Shown: piece after piece, positions 31,687 through 38,693 of the stretch | How positions within the stretch are numbered: the stretch's first letter is position 1 | How the letters are laid out: the number at the start of each line of letters is the position of its first letter | Source: an uncultured Verrucomicrobiota bacterium | GTDB lineage: Bacteria; Verrucomicrobiota; Kiritimatiellia; CAIQIC01; Lenti-01 | Reading direction: 5' to 3' | DNA length: 55,466 nt | Assembly (NCBI GenBank): GCA_938003985.1 | Contig: CALKWZ010000091.1 | Span: forward strand, 1-55,466 | Notes under the pieces: generated by a model | Database searches by the model: none | Told to the model about the DNA's origin: nothing | What the model saw: only the letters and a program-made list of their open reading frames with translations | Program-made: the position numbers and the translations under genes

Positions 31687-32667
31687 CTAGGTCACGTAGC
31701 GTTCTTCGGTCAGGTAGCGGTTCATGTGGTCGCACATCAGCGTGACCGCGCGCAGCTTCTTGCCCTTGGCTTTCTTGATTTCTTCGAGGGCGAAGTGCAC
31801 GTTGGCGCCGGAGGACACGCCGCAGTAGACGCCTTCCTCGAGCCACAGGCGGTGCGTCATCTCGCGGGCGATGGTGTCGGTCACCATCACCAGCTCGTCG
31901 ATCAGCCCGTCGGCCTTGAGCATCTGCGAGACGATGCCGCCCTTGATCGGCGTGGACGGGAAGTCCATGCCGACGTGCCAGGGTTCCTTGGAGCTCGCCG
32001 GCTGGATGCCGATGACCTTCAGGTTGGGGATTTCCTTTTTCAGGACCTTGGCGATGCCGGCGACGCTGCCGCCGGTGCCGATGGACTGGACGAAGACGTC
32101 GAGCTTGCCGTCGGTCTGCTCGAGGATTTCCTGCGCGGTGACGTAGTGCGACTTGCAGTTGTCCTCGTTGCTGAACTGGCGGGCCCACCAGATCTTTCCG
32201 GGGTGGTTCGTCTCGTCCTCCAGGCAGAGCTGGCGGCCGGGCAGTTCCACTTCGGCGCCGGCGATGCTGCGTTCCTTCAGGTGCTCGATGTCCTCGGGCT
32301 CCATCAGGCGCACTTCGGCGCCGACGTTGCGCATCATCTTCGACTTTTCCGCGCCGGCCTTGCCGGGCATGGTTTCGTAGATGGTGACGTTGTAGCCCAG
32401 CATGCGGCCCACGCTGGAGAGCGCGAAGCCGGTGTTGCCGGTGCTCGACTCGATGATGGTGGCGCCGGGCTTGAGTTCGCCCCGGGCCGCCGCGCCCCGG
32501 ATCATTTCCAGCGCGATGCGGTCCTTCAGGCTGCCCGACGGATTCATGTACTCCAGCTTGACCAGGATCTCGGAGCCCGTGCCCGCGGGAATCTTGTTCA
32601 GCCGGACCATCGGGGTGTTCCCGATGAGTTCGAGCATGCTGTCGTAGATCTTCTTTCTCGGTTCCAT
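31687..32667 (-). CDS. Cysteine synthase-family PLP enzyme, SbnA-like
   Basis: 326 aa. It opens ELIGNTPMVRLNKI, has the PLP lysine in YMNPSGSLKDRIALEMI (about residue 48), the ESSTGNTGFALSSVGRMLGY loop and SIGTGGSVAGIAKVLKKE for the PLP phosphate. The length equals that of SbnA, which makes N-(1-amino-1-carboxy-2-ethyl)-glutamate from O-phosphoserine and glutamate. Alone it could equally be a cysteine or cystathionine synthase. The case for SbnA function rests on the SbnB-like gene directly upstream (7-base gap). It is the last gene of its operon, closed by the palindrome at 31616-31648. Confidence 0.8.
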   Translation of the reverse strand: MEPRKKIYDSMLELIGNTPMVRLNKIPAGTGSEILVKLEYMNPSGSLKDRIALEMIRGAAARGELKPGATIIESSTGNTGFALSSVGRMLGYNVTIYETMPGKAGAEKSKMMRNVGAEVRLMEPEDIEHLKERSIAGAEVELPGRQLCLEDETNHPGKIWWARQFSNEDNCKSHYVTAQEILEQTDGKLDVFVQSIGTGGSVAGIAKVLKKEIPNLKVIGIQPASSKEPWHVGMDFPSTPIKGGIVSQMLKADGLIDELVMVTDTIAREMTHRLWLEEGVYCGVSSGANVHFALEEIKKAKGKKLRAVTLMCDHMNRYLTEERYVT

Positions 32668-32674
32668 GCGCGCC

Positions 32675-33640
32675 TTATTCCAGTTCCTGGCCGACCTTCA
32701 TGGCCTTGGCCTTCTCGATGAAGTAGCGGCCGGTCGCGATGTCGAAGACGGCCATGCCCATCGGGTTGAACATGATCGGCATGTCCTTCGGCCAGGCGGC
32801 CATCGCGTCGTGGTAGACCACGTCGGCGATGTTCTTGGTGTCCTTCTCCTGCAGGCCGCGTTCGAGGTGCATCATCTCGATGTCGGTCTTTTCGCGGCAG
32901 ACTTCCTCCCAGTCGTCCACGATGATGGCCTTCGTGTGGTCGAGGATGCTGGTCTTGTAGTCGCGCAGGGAGCAGTTGAGCTGCAGCGAGCCGGCCTTGG
33001 GCTTCAGGTCCACGTACGGGGCCTTCGAGACCGTGCAGGTGATGAAGATGTCCGCGTCCGCGTAGGCTTCCTGCCACGAGTTGACGACGACGGTCTGGTC
33101 CTTGGCGGGGCCGGAAATCGTCTTCGGATCGACGCCGCGGATGTCGTAGAGGGAGATCTTGCCGATCTGGCCCTGCATGATCTCGGAAACCATGTCGTAG
33201 TGGCGGCGGCCGATGGGGCCCCAGCCCATGATGGCGACGTTCGCCTTCTGCAGCGGGCGGGCCTTGAGGAAGTGGCGGATCATCATGCCCGACACGGAGG
33301 CGGTGCGCACGACGCTCAGGAGCGCGGTGTTGATGATGGCGACGGGCACGCCCGTCTCGGCCTGGTTCAGCACCACGACGCTGTGCGCGCGCGGCAGGCC
33401 GTGGTCGATGTTGCCCGGGAAGCTGGCGATCCACTTGATGCCGGCCAGATTGACGTCGCCGCCGACGAACGCCGGCATCGCGATGATGCGGTTCGTCAGG
33501 TTGCGGTAGCGCAGGTAGGGCTTCACCGGCTGGGCGTAGTCCTTCTTGTCCAGGCAGGCGACGGCCTTTTCGAGGTTGTCGATCGTCTCGTTCCAGCGGA
33601 TGCCGATCTTCAGCAGGTCTTTTTCGTTCAGATAGAGCAT
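32675..33640 (-). CDS. Ornithine cyclodeaminase-family protein, SbnB-like
   Basis: 321 aa. Typical OCD/mu-crystallin layout: QPVKPYLRYR, RIIAMPAFVGG, AGIKWIASFPGN, VVLNQAETGVPVAIINTALLSVVRTASVSG, a Rossmann site NVAIMGWGPIGRRHYD, and the end IMFNPMGMAVFDIATGRYFI. Several of these segments (QPVKPYLR, IIAMPAFVGG, GIKWI, VDDWEEVCREK, NPMGMA) match what I recall of SbnB. SbnB uses NAD to oxidise the SbnA product, releasing L-2,3-diaminopropionate and 2-oxoglutarate. That is a closer match than to true ornithine cyclodeaminase. It pairs with the SbnA-like gene; the product is inferred, not shown. Confidence 0.82.
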   Translation of the reverse strand: MLYLNEKDLLKIGIRWNETIDNLEKAVACLDKKDYAQPVKPYLRYRNLTNRIIAMPAFVGGDVNLAGIKWIASFPGNIDHGLPRAHSVVVLNQAETGVPVAIINTALLSVVRTASVSGMMIRHFLKARPLQKANVAIMGWGPIGRRHYDMVSEIMQGQIGKISLYDIRGVDPKTISGPAKDQTVVVNSWQEAYADADIFITCTVSKAPYVDLKPKAGSLQLNCSLRDYKTSILDHTKAIIVDDWEEVCREKTDIEMMHLERGLQEKDTKNIADVVYHDAMAAWPKDMPIMFNPMGMAVFDIATGRYFIEKAKAMKVGQELE

Positions 33641-33689
33641 GGATCTTCCTTGGGGTTCGTGGTTTGACGGTCCGGATCCGAAACGGATC

Positions 33690-33968
33690 CTAGAAATTGT
33701 GCGGGACGAAGTTCTTCCCGTGCGGCTCGATGAACATGGAGGCCAGTTTCAGCTTCTTCATGCGCATGAAGTTCTTCCAGCGCTCTTCGCCGATCGCCGC
33801 GCGGATCGTGCCGGGCTTCAGCTTCCGCTGCGGGAAGGAGGCGGACAAGGCGACGGAAATGGTGTTGAGGCTCTCTTCCTTGCCCTTGAGGGTCAACTTG
33901 ACCACGAAAGCGCCATCGACGCTGGGGCTGGTGAAGCGGTATTCGTTGTTGATCTTTTCGACGAGCAT
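33690..33968 (-). CDS. Uncharacterised 92-aa protein, first gene of the SbnB/A-like operon
   Basis: ATG 33968 is chosen because GGAGAA lies 6 bases upstream; a longer frame to 34169 would cross the terminator of the previous operon. The product MLVEKINNEYRFTSPSVDGAF continues as a short beta-rich start (VVKLTLKGKEESLNTISVALS) and a basic helical end (AAIGEERWKNFMRMKKLKLA). No signal peptide, membrane segment or known motif. It lies 49 bases before the SbnB-like gene. A small partner or regulator of the pathway is possible, but I have no family for it. Confidence 0.65.
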   Translation of the reverse strand: MLVEKINNEYRFTSPSVDGAFVVKLTLKGKEESLNTISVALSASFPQRKLKPGTIRAAIGEERWKNFMRMKKLKLASMFIEPHGKNFVPHNF

Positions 33969-34153
33969 GCGCGGTTCTCCGTCCTTGTCGTTGCGAATTC
34001 GTCTTCCGGACGGCACAGGCGCGAGCCCGTCGGGGCCGGCCAAAAGGCGCGTTTTCAAGGAGGGACAATGTGCCAAGAAGGCCGCCCCGGCGTCAAGACC
34101 GACGTTGGTTGGCGAAAGCGACGTTTTTGTCGGTTCCGGCCGCTCCCGCCCCC

Positions 34154-34192
34154 AAAAGAAAAAACGCAAGGGAGCCGGAGCTCCCTTGCGTT
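34154..34192 (-). terminator. Strong intrinsic terminator after the YgeY-like gene
   Basis: Perfect 13-bp arms (AACGCAAGGGAGC / GCTCCCTTGCGTT, 34163-34192) with a 4-base loop, followed on the minus strand by TTTTCTTTTG. It splits the PLP/YgeY pair from the downstream 92-aa/SbnB/SbnA-like unit. Confidence 0.9.
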
Positions 34193-34214
34193 GGCGCGCA
34201 CGCCGGGGCGCGGA

Positions 34215-35432
34215 TTACTTCTTCGTCGGCACGGGGGTCTTCGCGTACTCGATCGCGAAGCTGGCGTAGAAGGCCGTCGCGCGGGTCAGGTGCTCGATAT
34301 CGATTTCCTCGTTCGGGAAATGCGCGAACTTCTCGTGGCCCGGGCCGAAGCCGATCACCGGGATGCCGAACATGCCGCAGATGGACACGCCGTTGGTGCT
34401 GAACACCCAGTAGGACACCACGGGGTCTTCGCCCAGGGCGTCCTTGAAGCCGGCGACGGCGCTCTGAACGTACGGCGTATCCTCGGGGATGTGCCAGGTG
34501 GGGTAGTACTTCTTGGTGGGATACACCAGGCCCGTCCAGCTCGGGACGGAGTATTCCAGCACGCGGACTTCCGCGCCGGCCTTCTGGACGCTGGGCAGCG
34601 CCTTCAGTTCGGCCACGCTGGTTTCCTCGTTCTCGCCCGTCGTCAGGCGGCGGTCGAGGTGGATCGTGCAGCTGTCCGCCACCGCGCACAGGCTCGGCGA
34701 GGTCGAGCGGATGTGGCTGATGGTGACGGTGCCCTTGCCGAGGGGCTTCGTCGGCGGCAGGCGCTCGTTGAGCTTCTCGATGTCCTTGATGATGTCGGCC
34801 ATCTTGTAGACGGCGTTGACGCCGCGCTCGGGGGCCGAGCCGTGGCAGGACACGCCCTTGGTTTCGATTTCGATTTCCATGCGGCCGCGGTGGCCGTGGT
34901 AGATCTGCAGGCTGGTCGGCTCGGTCGACACGACGACTTCCGGACGCAGCTTGCCTTCCTTGACGATGTACTGCCAGCACAGGCCGTCGCAGTCCTCTTC
35001 CTGCACGCTGGCGACCACCCAGATCGTCAGTTCCTTCGGCACCAGCCCGAGGTCCTTCAGCATGGCGATGGCGCAGATGGAGGTGATCACGCCGCCCTTC
35101 TGGTCGGTCACGCCGCGGCCGTAGACCTTGCCGTCCTTGATGATGGACGGATAGGGCTGGACCTTGTTCCACAGGGTGACGTCGCCCACGTCGACGGTGT
35201 CGCAGTGGCCGTCGAACGCGATGACGCGCGGGCCGTTGCCGATGCGGCCGAGCAGGTTGCCCATGCCGTCGATGACGACTTCGTCGTAGCCCATCTTCTT
35301 CATGGCCGCGGCCATGAACTTGACCACGTCGCCCTCCTGGCTGCTCAGGGAGGGGATGCTGGCGACGTCCTTCAGGAAATTCGCGATTTCGCCTTCGCGC
35401 TTCTTGGCTTCCGCGTACAGTTTCGAACTCAT
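34215..35432 (-). CDS. YgeY-family M20 metallohydrolase
   Basis: 405 aa from ATG 35432 (AAGGAG upstream). It is an M20 peptidase/deacylase with metal ligands AFDGHCDTVDVGD (His-x-Asp), GRGVTDQKGG (Asp), QEEDCDGLCWQY (Glu-Glu) and VVSTEPTSLQIYHGHRGRMEIEI, plus RGVSCHGSAPERG in the lid and FGPGHEKFAHFPNE near the end. These strings match E. coli YgeY closely as I recall it. YgeY genes usually sit with a diaminopropionate ammonia-lyase and a knotted carbamoyltransferase. The true substrate is unsettled; hydrolysis of an N-acyl or N-carbamoyl amino acid is the usual guess. Confidence 0.85.
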   Translation of the reverse strand: MSSKLYAEAKKREGEIANFLKDVASIPSLSSQEGDVVKFMAAAMKKMGYDEVVIDGMGNLLGRIGNGPRVIAFDGHCDTVDVGDVTLWNKVQPYPSIIKDGKVYGRGVTDQKGGVITSICAIAMLKDLGLVPKELTIWVVASVQEEDCDGLCWQYIVKEGKLRPEVVVSTEPTSLQIYHGHRGRMEIEIETKGVSCHGSAPERGVNAVYKMADIIKDIEKLNERLPPTKPLGKGTVTISHIRSTSPSLCAVADSCTIHLDRRLTTGENEETSVAELKALPSVQKAGAEVRVLEYSVPSWTGLVYPTKKYYPTWHIPEDTPYVQSAVAGFKDALGEDPVVSYWVFSTNGVSICGMFGIPVIGFGPGHEKFAHFPNEEIDIEHLTRATAFYASFAIEYAKTPVPTKK

Positions 35433-35452
35433 TTTCTTCTTCTCCTTGGTTG

Positions 35453-36931
35453 TTACAGGGCTTTCAGCACGCCGGTGGCGGCATTGAAATCGTCGATCAG
35501 GCGGTCCCATTCGGCGACCTGGGCCGGATCGAACACGCTCTTCCAGAAATCCTCGTCCCAGAGGGCGCGCAGCTCTTCGCTGTCCTTGCCCTGCTGTTCG
35601 ACCCAGGTGAAATACTTGAAGTTGTGCAGCGCCTTCCGGTCGAAGTAGGTCAGCTCGCGGAAGGTCGTCGGGTTGCAGCCTTCGAGGAAGCGCCCGTAGT
35701 GGCGGGCGGCCAGGTCGGCGCTGTAGGGGCCGTGCTGCTGGGCCATTTCGGCCACGCGCGAGGCGTACAGGTCCATCGAATCCGTCAGCGGCAGGAAGAT
35801 GACGTCGCGCCCGTCCATGTCGTAGTAGCGCGCGGCCCAGATGGCGCTGACGAGGTTGCAGATGCCGGAAATGCCGGCGGCCGGCAGTTTGGCGAGCACG
35901 TCGTCGGCCACGCCCTGCTTCTTGAGGTAGTCGCGACCGACCTTCTCGTTGAACAGGCGCATCAGCTGCATGACCTGCTCGTCGTCCACCGCGGCGATGG
36001 CGTCGGTGTTGCGCACGTTGTGCACCCACGGGATGTGCTTGTCGCCGATGCCTTCGATGCGGTGCGCGCCGAACCCGTACTGGTAGAGCGTCGGGCACTG
36101 GGCGGCTTCGTTGGCCACGATGCGGATGGACGGGTGCTTCGTGCGCAGGTAGTCGCCCGCGGCGATCGTGCCGGCCGAGCCCGTCGCGCTGACGTAGCCC
36201 GCCAGGCGGCTGTGGTGCGTCTTGAAGTTGTTCTCGTAGATCTCCTGGATGACGCCGCCGGTCATGTTGTAGTGCCAGATGGCGTTGCCGAACTCCTCGA
36301 ACTGGTTGAAGATCACGATCTTGTCGCCGCGCTCGCGCCGGAGCTGCCAGCACATGTCGTAGATTTCCTTCACGTTCGACTCGGTGCCGGGCGTGGCGAT
36401 GATCTCGTCGGTCTTGATGCTCTTGAGCCACTGGAAGCGCTCCTGGCTCATGCCTTCGGGCAGGATGGCGATGGCCGGGCAGCCCAGCAGCGCGCAGTCG
36501 TAGGCGCCGCCGCGGCAATAGTTGCCCGTGGAGGGCCAGACGGCCTTCTGCGACGTCGGATCGAAGTTGCCGCTCACCAGGCGCGGCACCAGGCAGCCGT
36601 AGGCCGCGCCCACCTTGTGCGCGCCCGTCGGGAAATAGCGGCCCATCAGGCCGACGATCCGGGCGTCCACGCCCGTGATTTCCTTCGGGAATTCGAGCCA
36701 GTTGCCTTCGCCGAAGCCGCCGGTCTTGGGATCGTTCTTCCACGTGATGCGGAAGAGGTTGAGGGGATTGACGTCCTGCAGCCCGATTTTCGCCAGCTTC
36801 TCCTGGACCTTCGCCGGCACCAGCTTGGGATTCTTCTGCTGGGCGAACGTCGGCAGGATGACCCCCCGCTCCTTGGCGCGCTGGACGGTCCGGCGGAGGA
36901 CGTTGTGGTCGATCTTGGAAATGATTTTCAT
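35453..36931 (-). CDS. Fold-type II PLP enzyme, threonine synthase/lyase-like
   Basis: 492 aa from ATG 36931 (GAGGAG upstream), 20 bases before the YgeY-like gene. The likely PLP lysine is in RYFPTGAHKVGAAYGCLVPRL (about residue 101). Then follow AVWPSTGNYCRGGAYDCALL (substrate loop), YVSATGSAGTIAAGDYLR (phosphate-binding Gly-rich loop) and a long C-terminal part ending FDPAQVAEWDRLI. It belongs to the PALP superfamily but is longer than cysteine synthase and is not a canonical threonine synthase. In its position beside a YgeY homologue, a lyase acting on a diamino acid would be the analogy to YgeX. Substrate unknown. Confidence 0.78.
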   Translation of the reverse strand: MKIISKIDHNVLRRTVQRAKERGVILPTFAQQKNPKLVPAKVQEKLAKIGLQDVNPLNLFRITWKNDPKTGGFGEGNWLEFPKEITGVDARIVGLMGRYFPTGAHKVGAAYGCLVPRLVSGNFDPTSQKAVWPSTGNYCRGGAYDCALLGCPAIAILPEGMSQERFQWLKSIKTDEIIATPGTESNVKEIYDMCWQLRRERGDKIVIFNQFEEFGNAIWHYNMTGGVIQEIYENNFKTHHSRLAGYVSATGSAGTIAAGDYLRTKHPSIRIVANEAAQCPTLYQYGFGAHRIEGIGDKHIPWVHNVRNTDAIAAVDDEQVMQLMRLFNEKVGRDYLKKQGVADDVLAKLPAAGISGICNLVSAIWAARYYDMDGRDVIFLPLTDSMDLYASRVAEMAQQHGPYSADLAARHYGRFLEGCNPTTFRELTYFDRKALHNFKYFTWVEQQGKDSEELRALWDEDFWKSVFDPAQVAEWDRLIDDFNAATGVLKAL

Positions 36932-36982
36932 GGTTTCGGGCTCCTCATTCGATGGGGATACAGGGGTGCGTAATCGTGGAAA

Positions 36983-37012
36983 ATCTTCGCTTTTCGGCCC
37001 GGGCGGAGTCAA
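36983..37012 (-). promoter_or_regulatory. Candidate promoter of the PLP/YgeY-like operon
   Basis: On the minus strand TTGACT (37012-37007), an 18-base spacer and GAAGAT (36988-36983), 51 bases before the start codon. The -35 is good, the -10 weak. Confidence 0.35.
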
Positions 37013-37041
37013 CCCAAATGGCCCCCGCCCGAAAAAACGCT

Positions 37042-37926
37042 TTAGCGCAGCCCGAGCACGCCCAGCACCGCCAGGCCATAGAAGGCAATGTCGATCATCA
37101 GCGGCACGTCCGTCAGCAGGATGTGCTCGGGCCGGTCGCCCTGGTCCCGGCGGTACACCAGATCCATGTAGCGGAACAGGCCGAAAACGACGAACGGGAT
37201 GGTCGCGCCCAGCCACGGCGTGCCGAACTTGGCGACCGTTTCGGGCCAGAGGGTATAGATGGAGTAGCACACGAGGGACGCCGCCCCCGTCATGCCGATC
37301 AGCAGGTCGAGCAGCCGCTCGTCGTAGCCGTCCAGGGCGTCGCGGGTGCCCAGCCCGGCCAGATTCACCTTCTCGTGCCGCCGCTTGCACAGGCCCAGGA
37401 ACAGCGCCAGCATCAGGGCGCACACCAGCAGCCACGGACTGATCCGCACGTGGATCACCACCGCCCCCGCCAGCGCGCGCAGCACGAATCCCAGCGCGAT
37501 CACGATCACGTCCACCAGCGCCAGGCGCTTCAGCCCCAGCGTGTACACGATCTGCAGCGCCAGATAGGCGCCCAGCACCGCCAGCAATTCAATCCCCAGC
37601 CGCCCGGCCCCGCCCAGCCCCAGGACCAGCAGAACCAAGGCCGTCCCCCACGCCAAGCCCGGCCCCGCCGCTCCGGACGCGATCGGCCGGTTTTTCTTGA
37701 TGGGATGCAGCCGGTCCTGCGGCGCATCCTTCAGATCGTTGAAGACGTAGACCGCGCTGGACACGAGCGAAAACGCCAGCGCCGCGAGGGCGACTTTCCA
37801 CAGCTCCCAGGCCGCCAGATCCTGCTGCCGGTCGCCCAAGGCGAAGACGAAAGCCGCGAACACCACGGCGTTCTTCGTCCATTGCTTGACCCGCAGCAGA
37901 CGGAGCAGCGTGCGGAAGGTCTTCAT
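37042..37926 (-). CDS. UbiA-family prenyltransferase, DPPR-synthase type
   Basis: 294 aa from ATG 37926, overlapping the glycosyltransferase stop (ATGA). About nine hydrophobic segments. The prenyl-diphosphate motif is YVFNDLKDAPQDRLHPIKKNRPIASG, the form seen in decaprenyl-phosphate phosphoribosyltransferases rather than in quinone enzymes. The second motif region reads LGLCKRRHEKVNLAG. Such enzymes put 5-phosphoribose on polyprenyl phosphate, feeding arabinose- or ribose-like glycans. The DPM1-like gene just upstream also makes polyprenyl-phosphate sugars, which supports a lipid-linked sugar pathway. Confidence 0.82.
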   Translation of the reverse strand: MKTFRTLLRLLRVKQWTKNAVVFAAFVFALGDRQQDLAAWELWKVALAALAFSLVSSAVYVFNDLKDAPQDRLHPIKKNRPIASGAAGPGLAWGTALVLLVLGLGGAGRLGIELLAVLGAYLALQIVYTLGLKRLALVDVIVIALGFVLRALAGAVVIHVRISPWLLVCALMLALFLGLCKRRHEKVNLAGLGTRDALDGYDERLLDLLIGMTGAASLVCYSIYTLWPETVAKFGTPWLGATIPFVVFGLFRYMDLVYRRDQGDRPEHILLTDVPLMIDIAFYGLAVLGVLGLR

Positions 37927-38693
37927 CCCGCGGCGGCTTTCCCCGCCGCCACGCTCTGCGGATGCACGGCGCGCGGTTGGCGGCGGTAGCCGCAGCGCGC
38001 CAGCAGCTTCCAGACCATCCAGAGCGCCTCGTTGACGATGCCCCCGCTCATCTTCGACTGCCCCTCGCGCCGCTCCTCGAACGTGATCGGCGATTCGACG
38101 ATCTTGAACCCCAGATGCCACGCCGTGTGCGTCATCTCGATCTGGAACGAGTAGCCGTTGGCATGGATGCCGGCGAGGTCGATCGCCGCGAGCACCTCGC
38201 GCCGGAAGCACTTGAAGCCGCCGGTCGGATCGGTGAACGGCATGCCCGTGATCAGCCGCACGTAGAGCGCGGCCCCCGTGCTCAAAATCAGCCGGTTCAG
38301 CGGCCAGTTGATGACGCGGATGCCGCCCACGTAGCGCGAGCCCAGCACCAGGTCGGCGTTCAGCGCCGCCGCCCGCAGCTGCGGCACCGCCTTGGGGTCG
38401 TGCGAGAAATCGGCGTCCATCTCCATGACGAACCGGTATTCCGGCCGTTCCAGCGCCCAGCGGAAGCCCGCGACGTAGGCCCGCCCCAGCCCCTGCTTCT
38501 GCTGCCGGTGCATCACGTGGATGCGCGGATTTTCCGCCGCCAGCCGGTCGGCCAGCTGGCCCGTGCCGTCGGGCGAATTGTCGTCCACGAACAGCAGATC
38601 CGCTTCCGGGCAGGCCGCCAGCACCGCTTGCGCGATGGGCTCCGCGTTTTCCTTCTCGTTGTAGGTCGGAACGATGACCAGCGTGTCGCTCAT
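37923..38693 (-). CDS. GT2 polyprenol-phosphate sugar synthase (DPM1-like)
   Basis: 256 aa. It starts LVIVPTYNEKENAEPI and has LFVDDNSPDGTGQLAD, the catalytic MEMDADFSHDP (DxD) and LVLGSRYVGG, then DPTGGFKCFRREVL and an SFQIEMTHTAWHLG helix. There are no C-terminal membrane segments, so it is the soluble DPM1 type. It transfers mannose or another hexose from a nucleotide to polyprenyl phosphate. It overlaps both neighbours by 4 bases, so translation is coupled to the UbiA-family gene and the 548-aa protein. Confidence 0.9.
   Translation of the reverse strand: MSDTLVIVPTYNEKENAEPIAQAVLAACPEADLLFVDDNSPDGTGQLADRLAAENPRIHVMHRQQKQGLGRAYVAGFRWALERPEYRFVMEMDADFSHDPKAVPQLRAAALNADLVLGSRYVGGIRVINWPLNRLILSTGAALYVRLITGMPFTDPTGGFKCFRREVLAAIDLAGIHANGYSFQIEMTHTAWHLGFKIVESPITFEERREGQSKMSGGIVNEALWMVWKLLARCGYRRQPRAVHPQSVAAGKAAAG

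Noticed and set aside
34215..35432. Selenium-linked operon, from the YgeY similarity
   Set aside because: No ygeW, molybdenum hydroxylase, SsnA or selenium genes are in the window, so only the hydrolase family is claimed.
31687..36931. Siderophore biosynthesis cluster (staphyloferrin B-like)
   Set aside because: No NIS synthetase, NRPS or siderophore transporter is seen, so only the diaminopropionate step is proposed.
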